Positions 1 to 6,419 of a stretch of DNA of 6,419 nt are shown piece after piece. The number at the start of each line of letters is the position of its first letter. Within the stretch, counting starts at the first letter, position 1. Under the pieces are notes generated by a model. It saw nothing but the letters and a program-made list of their open reading frames with translations, made no database searches and was not told the DNA's origin. Source of the stretch: Candidatus Woesearchaeota archaeon (GTDB lineage Archaea; Nanobdellota; Nanobdellia; SCGC-AAA011-G17; JACOZS01); contig JACOZS010000053.1 in assembly GCA_016181215.1 (NCBI GenBank), positions 1 through 6,419 on the forward strand, given 5' to 3'. A program made the translations under genes and the position numbers.

Positions 1-7
1 CTTACCT

Positions 8-25
8 ACCGAAATATTTATATAC
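8..25 (+). promoter_or_regulatory. Archaeal BRE/TATA promoter for the regulator-cdc48 operon
   Basis: ACCGAAA at 8-14 resembles a TFB recognition element. It is followed after 2 nt by TTTATATAC at 17-25, an archaeal TATA box. The same arrangement with the same spacing recurs at 5749-5766 before the next transcription unit, which supports both calls. With the usual 25-27 bp from TATA centre to transcription start, transcription would begin near 46-48 and leave a leader of about 10 nt before the ATG at 57. No Shine-Dalgarno sequence precedes that ATG. No promoter is visible in the 14-nt gap before the cdc48 gene, so this promoter probably drives both genes. Confidence 0.75.
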
Positions 26-31
26 AAGTAA

Positions 32-53
32 GTATACACAAAAGAGTGTATAC
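32..53. promoter_or_regulatory. Perfect inverted repeat, candidate operator
   Basis: GTATACAC at 32-39 and GTGTATAC at 46-53 are exact reverse complements separated by the 6-nt spacer AAAAGA. Each arm contains GTATAC, itself a palindrome, and the two GTATAC centres lie 16 bp apart. The repeat sits between the TATA box and the ATG at 57 and covers the predicted transcription start, so a protein bound here would block initiation. The first gene of the operon encodes an AbrB-like protein, and many proteins of that fold repress their own promoter; autoregulation is therefore inferred. A transcription terminator is unlikely because there is no T tract and a gene starts at once downstream. Confidence 0.55.
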
Positions 54-56
54 AAA

Positions 57-419
57 ATGCCAGACATATTCGACACTGTTTTAGTATGCGAAGATTGTGA
101 TAGAAAAACAAAGAAACTGATAATTAGCAGAAGCGGATTTAATCTAAGGGCGTGGCAGTGTCAATCCTGTGAAAAAACATGGTATCATCCATCAGATCAG
201 GAAGAATATGAAAACTTTCAGAGACTAAGAAACAAAACCTATGAAGTTAAACTAAGATTAGTAGGAAACTCTTATACCATTTCAATCCCGAGAGAAATAA
301 TAGAATTTGAAAAAGAAATGCAAAAACGCATGAACGAAATCATAAGATTGTCCTTGGAAGATCCAGACAGACTAACAATCTTCTTTTCAAAACAAAAGAA
401 AGGTTTATTAATTAAATAA
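57..419 (+). CDS. Zinc-ribbon/AbrB-like DNA-binding protein, probable regulator
   Basis: This 120-aa soluble protein probably binds DNA as a transcriptional regulator. Residues 8-45 form a zinc ribbon: C11-x2-C14 and C35-x2-C38, separated by 20 residues. Residues 62-115 resemble an AbrB/MazE/SpoVT swapped-hairpin barrel, with the signature [16 protein letters not shown] (66-81) of the R/K-x-x-G-N-S...I-P-x-E type. The second half of the barrel is unusual: the common short Gly-Asp turn is replaced by a charged, probably helical stretch (about 83-98). The ATG at 57 fits the promoter at 8-25 with a leader of about 10 nt. The stop codon is 14 nt from the cdc48 start, so the two are probably co-transcribed, and an inverted repeat at 32-53 could be its operator. 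The domain calls are solid; the role as a regulator, and its targets, are inferred. An antitoxin is less likely because the neighbour is not a toxin. Confidence 0.8.
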   Translation: MPDIFDTVLVCEDCDRKTKKLIISRSGFNLRAWQCQSCEKTWYHPSDQEEYENFQRLRNKTYEVKLRLVGNSYTISIPREIIEFEKEMQKRMNEIIRLSLEDPDRLTIFFSKQKKGLLIK

Positions 420-422
420 TTC

Positions 423-427
423 AGGAG
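423..427 (+). promoter_or_regulatory. Ribosome binding site of cdc48
   Basis: AGGAG lies 6 nt upstream of the ATG at 434 and can pair with the archaeal 16S rRNA 3' end (CCUCC). It fixes the start codon of the cdc48 reading frame. The genes at 57 and 5788 have no such site, the usual archaeal pattern in which promoter-proximal genes are leaderless or nearly so while genes inside an operon use Shine-Dalgarno initiation. Confidence 0.8.
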
Positions 428-433
428 CAAAAC

Positions 434-3400
434 ATGGCATCAAAAGAAGTCAAATTAAAAGTGATGGAAGCTCTGCAGGAAGAAGCGTACAAGGGCATAG
501 TTAGAGTTGATACTCAGACAATGCGTTCTTTAGATATCAGGCCAGGAGACATAATCGAAATCGAAGGTGGCAGAAAAACAGTGGGCATTGCTGATCGCGC
601 GTATCCTTCTGATATAGGACAGGACATAATAAGAATGGATGGCATCTTAAGAAGAAATGCTAAAACCGGCATAGGAGAATATATTGTTGTAAGAAAAGCA
701 GATGTAAAAGAAGCCAAGCATCTTACAATTGCTCCGGCCCAGCAGGGGGTTATGATCCAGGCAGACCCGTCAATCTTCAAACGAGGTCTATTCGGACGTG
801 CAGTTGTAAAAGGAGACATAGTTGCCCTTGGAGGAGCGCGCAGAAGACAAAAATCATTCTCTGGATCTCCATTCGAAGAAATATTTAACGTTTTTGAAGA
901 AGGTTATCTTGGCACTTTTGGTTTATCAGGATTGAAATTTATAGTTGCAGATACAAATCCAAAGCAGCCAGTCATAATCACAGAAAACACCGCAATAAAA
1001 GTTTCTTCAAAAGCAATAGAAGTTTCAGAAGAGCGCGTTCCAGATGTTACTTATGAAGATATAGGCGGATTGGACGAAGAACTTAAAAAAATTAGGGAAA
1101 TGGTTGAACTTCCGCTAAAACACCCGGAATTATTCGAACGCTTGGGCATCGAACCCCCAAAAGGAGTTTTATTACACGGTCCGCCGGGAACAGGAAAAAC
1201 CTTACTGGCCAAAGCCGTAGCAAACGAATGTGAAGCTAATTTCATTCTAGTAAACGGCCCGGAATTAACATGCGTATCAGGAGAAACAGAGCTCTTAACT
1301 AATCCAAACGGCCGTGAAAAAATAGAAAATCTATTCAATGAAGCTTACAAAAATAGTGAAATTGTAGTAAAGAATGACGAAAAAGAAATAATAGTTCCAA
1401 AAGCACCAATAAAAGTCTTTTCTTTAAATGAAAATTTTGAAATCGTTCCAGACACGATAAAATCATTAACAAGAGTAAAAAAAGACCAAACCTTGAGAGT
1501 ACAAACTAAGAAAGGAACAGATTTACAAGTATCAAGGAGCCACCCATTTGCTATCCTAGATTCCGAAGGAAATCTAAAATGGATACCGGCAAAAGATCTA
1601 AAAGTTGGTAGCTATGTTGCGACAGCATCTAACATTAAGCCAAATAAGGAAAATCCGGAAGTAGAGTGGTGGAAAAACTTAGATCAGGAAAACACTTTTG
1701 TAAAAATAGGCAATAAAGAAAAGAAACTTAAAGATATTAAAAACATCCGGGAAATAACCGGAATTAAACACGCAACACTAAAATCAAATATAGCCAGGGC
1801 AAAATTTATTAAACCAATATTTGGAATAACACCCAAGTTTGCAGAATTTATCGGATTAATGTACAGCGAAGGCTACATAGGATTTGATGAAGTTTCAGTT
1901 ACAGGAGAGGATTCAAAGCTCTTAGACTATTACAAATTATTCTTTAAAGAGATATTTGGATTTGAGGATTCTAGAATAACTATTAAATATGGCAGACAGG
2001 GGAAAACTACAGTTTATTCAACCATACTTGCAGAAATGCTTACAAAAGGGTTCGGCCTACCAAGACATAAAAAACCCAAGGACGCAAAACTTCCTAACTG
2101 GTTATTTAAATGCAATAAAGAGACTATAGCTGGCTTCATCAGAGGGTATTACTATGGGGATGGTTGCCAGGGTTGGATAAAGCAAAAGTACCCTACGCCA
2201 GCAATATACTCAGCAAATAAAGAATTTGTTAAAGATATTCAAATATTATTGCTGTACTTGGGCATAATATCTAAAATATCGCTTTATAAAACAGGGATGG
2301 GCAATCTATTGTATACTTTAAGAGTATTAGATCGTGAGGGCAAAGAGAAATTTTTTAATCTATTAAAATTGGAGTTTAAGAAAGAAGTATTTGATAGATG
2401 GTTAGAATCAAGAATAAAAGATGGTTCGTGCGAATTAATTCCAAACATATCATCATTATTATATAAATTAAAAACATATATAGGTCTAAAGTACAATAAA
2501 GATATTCCTGAAGTAAATTTTGAACCAATAATCTCGGGAAGATTCCCATTAACATTTAGAAATGCCAAAAGACTAGTTTCCATATTCGAAGAGAACTTCC
2601 AAAAAAAGAAAACCCTGTTATCAAAACAAAAAGTAAAGAAAATTAGCGAACACTTAAAGAAATTAAAAAGAATAGCATATTCGGATTTAAAATGGGATAG
2701 GATAACAAAAATAGAACAAAAAGGCCCCAAATTACTATACGATTTATCCATGTCTAAATATTCAAATTTCTTTGCAGGATCACCTCTAGTATTACTCCAC
2801 AACTCTCGGTATTATGGGGATTCCGAAAAAAGAATTCGTGATATTTTTGAAGAAGCAGAAAAAAACGCGCCTTCTATCATATTCTTTGATGAAATAGATT
2901 CAGTAGCCCCAAAACGTGAAGAAACTTATGGTGAAGTGGAAAGAAGAATGGTTGCTCAGCTTTTGGCTACAATGGATGGAATGAAATCCAGGGGAAGGGT
3001 AATTGTAATCGGTGCTACAAACAGGCCAAATTCAATAGATCCAGCACTAAGAAGACCGGGAAGATTTGATCGTGAAATTCAGATTGGTGTGCCAAATAAA
3101 GAAGGCCGTCTTAATGTACTTAAAATTCATTCAAGAAATATGCCCCTTGCTAAAGATGTTAAACTTGATGAATTTGCATCCATAACCCACGGATTTGTAG
3201 GGGCAGATTTACAAGCATTATGCAAAGAATCAGCAATGTGCGTATTAAGGAAAGCTTTGCCAGGACTGAAATTAAAAGACGAAAAATTATCAGAAGAATT
3301 CCTGTCAAAACTAGTAGTTACTAAAAAAGATTTCCAAGATGCACTCAAAATAGTAAGACCTTCAGCTCTGCGCGAAGTTCTAATCGAAAGTCCAAACATC

Positions 3401-5731
3401 CATTGGGATGAAATAGGCGGATTAGACGAAATAAAACAAGAATTAGCAGAAGCAGTAGAATGGCCATTAAAGAATCCACAAGTGTTCGAACGTCTTGGAA
3501 TAAGGCCAACACGTGGAATTTTATTATATGGTCCGCCGGGAACCGGAAAAACTCTTGTAGCAAAAGCAGTTGCAACAGAGTCAGAATCAAACTTCATATC
3601 AGTTAAGGGTCCGGAACTTATAAGTATGTGGGTCGGAGAAAGCCTGCCTTACAATGAAGAACTAATCGTAAAAGAAAATGGAATAGTAAAAAGAATGAAA
3701 ATTGGGGATATTGTCGAAAAGAGATTGGATATAGAAGTTATGGCATTCGATAAGGATAAGAGAATCAGATTTACTAAGATTGATGATTTCATTAAACACA
3801 AACTAACTGGAAATCTACTGGAAGTAACAACAAGAACAGGAAGAAAAATAAAGGTCACTGACTACCACTCATTATTCTCTTTTGTAAACGGAAAACTTAC
3901 AGATATTCCAGCAAGCCACCTGATTCCCGGAGAAAGTTATATTGCAATACCAAGAAACTTAAACCTACCAAGGGAGAATATCAAACAGATTAATCTATAT
4001 GAGCACTTTAAGAACGATAAAGGGGTCTTTGTAAGCGGCATTAAAGAGTATTTAAAAAGAGCATTGAAGGTACTTGATGTAGATAAGACTGCAGGGATAT
4101 TAAAAATATCAAAAAAATATTTAGCTGATATACTAAGCAAGAATCTGCCAATAGAAATAGTAACATTTGATACCTTAATAAAAGAAGCTAAATTGGCAAT
4201 AGACTTCAACGAGATAAGAATCAAATTGAAGGGAAGCATACACGATTATCCAACGATTTTTAAGGTAAATAAAGATTTATGGAGATTAATTGGGATATGG
4301 GTGGCGGAAGGAGACTTTAACGGCCATACAATAAGAATTCATAATCAGAATAAAGAAATTAGGGAAGATATAAGAAGAATCTGTGCTAAGCATGGATTTA
4401 GTACATCGGAAATGGAGACTTGCATAACAATTAATTCGCTATTTTTACAGAAAACCTTCAAAAAAGTATTTGGGTTGGTCGAAGGATCAGAAAACAAGAG
4501 ATTACCGCCGCTGGCTTACATTTTGGATAAAGAAAGTAAAGCTAATTTATTAAGGGGGTATTTTAGTGGAGACGGTTCCATCTGGCCCACAGAAGGGGGA
4601 AAATTCCACATAGAAGCAGGAACAGTAAGTAAAGAACTAGCAAACGATTTAATGTATTTGCTATTAGATTTCGGAATAGTTGCTACACAGTATGAAAAAT
4701 CAGAAAGAACCGGAAGTACTACTCACCGAATAAGCCTACTTGGGATTAAAAAATTTGAAAGATTTATAGATATAGGATTTATAGACAAAGAAAGAAACGA
4801 TAGAATTCAAAAGTATATAGATTCTAGGGGTTGGGCAAGATCAGATTTAATACCTTTATCCGGGGAATTATATGAATTAGCATCAGGTCATAATAAGACC
4901 TATAGTGCAAACGAATCAATAGGTAAGGAATACCTGAAACAGATATTAATTTATGCTGACAGAGATAAAACTAAATATAAAGAATACTGGGACCTAGTAG
5001 AAGGGGATATATTCTTTGATTTAGTTAAAGAAATAAAAATCCTCCCTCCTGAAAAATATGTTTATGATATATCAGTTCCTGGAGATCAAAATTTTGTAGC
5101 TGGTTTTGGTGGGATACTCGCGCATAACAGCGAAAAGGGAGTCCGTAAGATTTTCGAAAAAGCAAGACAGGCAGCACCATGCATAATTTTCTTTGATGAA
5201 ATAGACGCAATCGCATCTAAACGTGGTATTGATGCAGGATCAAGAGCAACAGAAAGAGTAGTTAACCAGCTGCTAACAGAAATGGACGGTTTACAAGACT
5301 TACATGACGTTGTTGTAATTGCTGCTACAAACAGGCCAGATATGTTGGACGCAGCTTTACTAAGACCCGGAAGATTTGATAAAATAATCTACACCCCAAT
5401 ACCAGATAAAAAGGCAAGACTGAACATATTTAGGATTCACACAAAAGATATGCCCCTTGCGCCAGACGTTCATCACGAAGAGTTGGCAAAACTGGCTGAA
5501 GGCTGTGTTGGCGCTGACATAGAAGCCATATGTAGGGAAGCCGGATTAATCGCTCTGCGCGAAGACATAAATGCCAAGCAGGTTTCAATGAAGCATTTCA
5601 AAAAAGCGTTGGAAAGAACCAAACCTTCCTTGAGGGAAGAGGATGTTAAGCGATATCGTGAAATAGAAGAAGCATGGATCAAATCAGCCAAGCAGGGAAA
5701 CGTACAGCAACCGCCGTCTTATTTAGGTTAA
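434..5731 (+). CDS. cdc48: Cdc48/VAT (p97-like) AAA+ unfoldase precursor with two inteins
   Basis: This gene encodes a cytoplasmic ATP-driven unfoldase of the Cdc48/p97/VAT family, which forms hexamers and threads substrates through a central pore. The precursor is 1765 aa; removing the inteins (280-790 and 1070-1565) leaves 758 aa, normal for archaeal Cdc48. Domains in precursor numbering: N domain, about 1-200 (double-psi barrel plus Cdc48 domain 2). D1, about 203-279 and 791-985: Walker A GPPGTGKT 249-256, pore loop RYYG 792-795, Walker B FFDEID 817-822, sensor 1 ATNRP 861-865, arginine fingers R874 and R877. D2, about 990-1069 and 1566-1740: Walker A 1033-1040, pore loop MWVG 1065-1068, Walker B with D1588 and E1589, sensor 1 ATNRP 1631-1635, R1644 and R1647. 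All catalytic residues are present, so both rings should be active. The C-terminus is SYLG, with Tyr third from the end rather than the penultimate Tyr of the proteasome-docking HbYX motif. It lies 14 nt behind the AbrB-like gene and has its own ribosome binding site. The frame is open throughout, without frameshift. Confidence 0.97.
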   Translation: MASKEVKLKVMEALQEEAYKGIVRVDTQTMRSLDIRPGDIIEIEGGRKTVGIADRAYPSDIGQDIIRMDGILRRNAKTGIGEYIVVRKADVKEAKHLTIAPAQQGVMIQADPSIFKRGLFGRAVVKGDIVALGGARRRQKSFSGSPFEEIFNVFEEGYLGTFGLSGLKFIVADTNPKQPVIITENTAIKVSSKAIEVSEERVPDVTYEDIGGLDEELKKIREMVELPLKHPELFERLGIEPPKGVLLHGPPGTGKTLLAKAVANECEANFILVNGPELTCVSGETELLTNPNGREKIENLFNEAYKNSEIVVKNDEKEIIVPKAPIKVFSLNENFEIVPDTIKSLTRVKKDQTLRVQTKKGTDLQVSRSHPFAILDSEGNLKWIPAKDLKVGSYVATASNIKPNKENPEVEWWKNLDQENTFVKIGNKEKKLKDIKNIREITGIKHATLKSNIARAKFIKPIFGITPKFAEFIGLMYSEGYIGFDEVSVTGEDSKLLDYYKLFFKEIFGFEDSRITIKYGRQGKTTVYSTILAEMLTKGFGLPRHKKPKDAKLPNWLFKCNKETIAGFIRGYYYGDGCQGWIKQKYPTPAIYSANKEFVKDIQILLLYLGIISKISLYKTGMGNLLYTLRVLDREGKEKFFNLLKLEFKKEVFDRWLESRIKDGSCELIPNISSLLYKLKTYIGLKYNKDIPEVNFEPIISGRFPLTFRNAKRLVSIFEENFQKKKTLLSKQKVKKISEHLKKLKRIAYSDLKWDRITKIEQKGPKLLYDLSMSKYSNFFAGSPLVLLHNSRYYGDSEKRIRDIFEEAEKNAPSIIFFDEIDSVAPKREETYGEVERRMVAQLLATMDGMKSRGRVIVIGATNRPNSIDPALRRPGRFDREIQIGVPNKEGRLNVLKIHSRNMPLAKDVKLDEFASITHGFVGADLQALCKESAMCVLRKALPGLKLKDEKLSEEFLSKLVVTKKDFQDALKIVRPSALREVLIESPNIHWDEIGGLDEIKQELAEAVEWPLKNPQVFERLGIRPTRGILLYGPPGTGKTLVAKAVATESESNFISVKGPELISMWVGESLPYNEELIVKENGIVKRMKIGDIVEKRLDIEVMAFDKDKRIRFTKIDDFIKHKLTGNLLEVTTRTGRKIKVTDYHSLFSFVNGKLTDIPASHLIPGESYIAIPRNLNLPRENIKQINLYEHFKNDKGVFVSGIKEYLKRALKVLDVDKTAGILKISKKYLADILSKNLPIEIVTFDTLIKEAKLAIDFNEIRIKLKGSIHDYPTIFKVNKDLWRLIGIWVAEGDFNGHTIRIHNQNKEIREDIRRICAKHGFSTSEMETCITINSLFLQKTFKKVFGLVEGSENKRLPPLAYILDKESKANLLRGYFSGDGSIWPTEGGKFHIEAGTVSKELANDLMYLLLDFGIVATQYEKSERTGSTTHRISLLGIKKFERFIDIGFIDKERNDRIQKYIDSRGWARSDLIPLSGELYELASGHNKTYSANESIGKEYLKQILIYADRDKTKYKEYWDLVEGDIFFDLVKEIKILPPEKYVYDISVPGDQNFVAGFGGILAHNSEKGVRKIFEKARQAAPCIIFFDEIDAIASKRGIDAGSRATERVVNQLLTEMDGLQDLHDVVVIAATNRPDMLDAALLRPGRFDKIIYTPIPDKKARLNIFRIHTKDMPLAPDVHHEELAKLAEGCVGADIEAICREAGLIALREDINAKQVSMKHFKKALERTKPSLREEDVKRYREIEEAWIKSAKQGNVQQPPSYLG
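1271..2803 (+). mobile_element. Intein 1 in the Cdc48 D1 domain, with LAGLIDADG endonuclease
   Basis: This is a 511-aa class 1 intein (precursor residues 280-790) inserted NGPELT|SRYYG, just before the D1 pore loop. Cys280 begins block A ([10 protein letters not shown]). Block B is SRSH 367-370, with Ser where Thr is usual and the key His370 present. Block F is around YDLS 769-772, and block G ends LVLLHN with His789 and Asn790; the +1 extein residue is Ser791. All residues needed for splicing are there. The LAGLIDADG homing endonuclease has motif 1 [12 protein letters not shown] (472-483, acidic E479) and motif 2 [10 protein letters not shown] (568-577, acidic D576), both intact, so it may still cut. 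A segment at about 437-457 looks like a helix-turn-helix. Joining the flanks restores the normal family sequence [19 protein letters not shown]. Arginine codons are nearly all AGA/AGG (about 16 of 19 by hand count), unlike the host gene, which suggests acquisition by transfer. Confidence 0.95.
3641..5128 (+). mobile_element. Intein 2 in the Cdc48 D2 domain, Ser1 type, with LAGLIDADG endonuclease
   Basis: This is a 496-aa intein (precursor residues 1070-1565) inserted MWVGE|SEKGV, just after the D2 pore loop. It starts with Ser rather than Cys: Ser1070 begins block A ([10 protein letters not shown]). Block B has the full T-x-x-H motif, TDYH 1142-1145. Block F is around YDIS 1544-1547, and block G ends GILAHN with His1564 and Asn1565; the +1 residue is Ser1566. 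Splicing should therefore use serine at both junctions. The LAGLIDADG endonuclease has motif 1 [11 protein letters not shown] (1285-1295, acidic E1292) and motif 2 [10 protein letters not shown] (1372-1381, acidic D1380), both intact. A helix-turn-helix-like segment lies at 1216-1240. Joining the flanks restores [14 protein letters not shown], the normal D2 sequence. Arginine is almost never encoded by CGN (about 1 of 28 by hand count), against more than a third in the exteins. It is clearly diverged from intein 1, so it is not a recent copy of it. Confidence 0.95.
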
Positions 5732-5748
5732 CTTTATAGTAGTAACTA

Positions 5749-5766
5749 ACCGAAAGGTTTATATAC
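5749..5766 (+). promoter_or_regulatory. Archaeal BRE/TATA promoter for the downstream gene, predicted leaderless
   Basis: ACCGAAA at 5749-5755, then 2 nt, then TTTATATAC at 5758-5766, matching the promoter at 8-25 in both sequence and spacing. The TATA centre is about 26-27 bp from the ATG at 5788, so transcription should start at or within a base or two of the start codon, giving a leaderless mRNA. There is no Shine-Dalgarno sequence before that ATG. The inverted repeat of the first promoter is absent here, so the two units probably share basal factors but not the candidate operator. Confidence 0.75.
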
Positions 5767-5787
5767 TATAGATTTCTCAAAAATACT

Positions 5788-6419
5788 ATGAAAACAGCAA
5801 CTAAACCAGAGTTTAAAGGCACACCATTACTAGAAAAACCTAGTGTAGTACATACTGCGGATTTTGTTACGGGCAGCTATGGGGAACATGTATTCTCTCA
5901 ATGCAAAGAATTCGCTGCCAGAAAATATGGCAATGCAAATCCTTTATCTGTTACTAAGTATGAAGACGGAGTTATGACCGGTTCTAATCCTTTTGTTTGT
6001 GTTCTAGCAAACGAAGTTCTTAGAGAAGATGGTTTGTGGACAGCAACATTAGCAGATAGCGCAAGAATAGTAAGAACTAATCCGGAACATTTGCCCATAA
6101 GAGATAGACATTACGTTGATCCTACCTTAGTTTTAAGAACAAAAGGAGATTCTTACAACCCTAATAATTTACTGGCCAAAAATTTAGCAAGACAGGTTAA
6201 GGCTAGAGGTTTTAAGTTACCTGTTATGGTAAACCTGAGAGACCTGGACCTAGAACCAAGTGGCGATTCGCCATACGGTTTACTCTTCAAACTTAGAGAT
6301 GGAGCGCAGTTAATACATGATAAAAGACTAAATACTGCAGGGCGCTTTGACGAGCAAGATGAACTAGGATTGCCCATATTTAACCAAGATGGAAAACGAG
6401 GATTTTACGTAAGAGAAGA
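5788..6419 (+). CDS. Protein of unknown function, 3'-truncated by the window edge
   Basis: The frame is open from the ATG at 5788 to the window end: 210 complete codons and 2 nt, with no stop, so the C-terminus is missing. I do not recognise the family. The visible part has no signal peptide, membrane segment, P-loop or metal-binding cluster; it looks like a soluble, mixed alpha/beta cytoplasmic protein. It is polar and charged, with a basic helix-like stretch near residues 128-141 (LLAKNLARQVKAR), a probable strand LPVMVNL (144-150) followed by an acidic RDLDLE, and a Gly/Asp-rich segment RFDEQDELGLP (186-196). The start is supported by the archaeal promoter at 5749-5766, spaced for a leaderless transcript. 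It is separated from cdc48 by 56 nt and has its own promoter, so a functional link to Cdc48 is not implied. That it is a real gene is well supported; its function is unknown. Confidence 0.8.
   Translation, partial: MKTATKPEFKGTPLLEKPSVVHTADFVTGSYGEHVFSQCKEFAARKYGNANPLSVTKYEDGVMTGSNPFVCVLANEVLREDGLWTATLADSARIVRTNPEHLPIRDRHYVDPTLVLRTKGDSYNPNNLLAKNLARQVKARGFKLPVMVNLRDLDLEPSGDSPYGLLFKLRDGAQLIHDKRLNTAGRFDEQDELGLPIFNQDGKRGFYVRE

Noticed and set aside
2284..2802. Long antisense open frame (172 codons) inside intein 1, and similar minus-strand frames at 514-819, 1051-1338, 3127-3597 and 3937-4239
   Set aside because: All lie opposite the conserved Cdc48 or intein coding sequence, whose + strand protein has full family motifs. 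Their translations show no recognisable domains and no promoter or ribosome binding site supports them.
1178..3552. Near-identical 23-nt DNA at 1178-1200 and 3530-3552 (one mismatch), plus shorter matches elsewhere, as a direct repeat or gene-conversion tract
   Set aside because: The matches encode Walker A and other motifs conserved between the duplicated D1 and D2 domains. Flanking DNA differs, so protein conservation with similar codon choice explains them.
3641..3649. Alternative boundary for intein 2 starting at Leu after the GES of the D2 motif
   Set aside because: That would leave two serines in the extein (GES-SEKG), which the family does not have, and would give the intein no nucleophile at position 1. 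Starting at Ser1070 restores the normal GESEKG.
1271..5128. The insertions as fused extra domains or assembly chimeras rather than inteins
   Set aside because: Both have complete intein blocks A, B, F and G and LAGLIDADG motifs, are exactly in frame, and leave a perfect Cdc48 sequence when removed.
57..5731. AbrB-like gene and next gene as a toxin-antitoxin pair
   Set aside because: The AbrB-like fold occurs in MazE-type antitoxins, but the partner is a housekeeping Cdc48 unfoldase with no toxin domain.
5732..5787. Transcription terminator after cdc48
   Set aside because: There is no stem-loop and no convincing T run in the 56-nt gap; its main content is the promoter of the next gene.
5898..6377. 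Minus-strand open frames at 5898-6098 and 6153-6377 as genes
   Set aside because: They lie opposite the open + frame starting at 5788, which has a good archaeal promoter. The + frame is the better gene.
1..6419. tRNA or rRNA genes, CRISPR arrays, insertion sequences or att sites
   Set aside because: Nearly the whole window is coding sequence on one strand. I saw no spaced direct repeats, transposase, cloverleaf or terminal repeats.

Overview
The window looks like an A+T-rich archaeal chromosome fragment. Evidence for archaea: a Cdc48/VAT-type double AAA+ ATPase with aromatic pore loops in both rings, two copies of an archaeal promoter (ACCGAAA, 2 nt, TTTATATAC), and a mix of leaderless or near-leaderless starts with one Shine-Dalgarno start inside an operon. 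A zinc-ribbon/AbrB-like protein, an unrecognised downstream gene and the low G+C would suit a DPANN-type lineage such as Woesearchaeota or Pacearchaeota, but that placement is a weak inference.

Layout, all on the + strand: (1) 1-56, promoter plus a perfect 8-bp inverted repeat between the TATA box and the first start codon. (2) 57-419, a 120-aa protein joining a four-cysteine zinc ribbon to an AbrB/SpoVT-like domain, probably a DNA-binding regulator. (3) 14 nt later, 434-5731, a 1765-codon Cdc48 gene carrying two in-frame inteins. Intein 1 (1271-2803, 511 aa) lies in the D1 ATPase ring and intein 2 (3641-5128, 496 aa) in the D2 ring. Removing both leaves a 758-aa protein with N domain, D1 and D2, the normal size for an archaeal Cdc48. 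(4) 5732-5787, an intergenic gap with a second promoter of the same design. (5) 5788-6419, a gene of unknown function that runs off the end of the window.

Genes 57-419 and 434-5731 probably form one transcription unit. The AbrB-like protein is a good candidate to bind the inverted repeat and control both itself and the unfoldase. Cdc48 can work only after two self-splicing events, because each intein interrupts an ATPase ring between Walker A and Walker B, right beside the substrate-gripping pore loop. Both inteins keep their splice-junction residues and both LAGLIDADG motifs, so both are probably splicing-competent and may still be mobile. The most interesting points are this double-intein Cdc48, the different placement of the two inteins around the same pore loop, the helix-turn-helix-like segments within the inteins, and the probable self-regulated operon.
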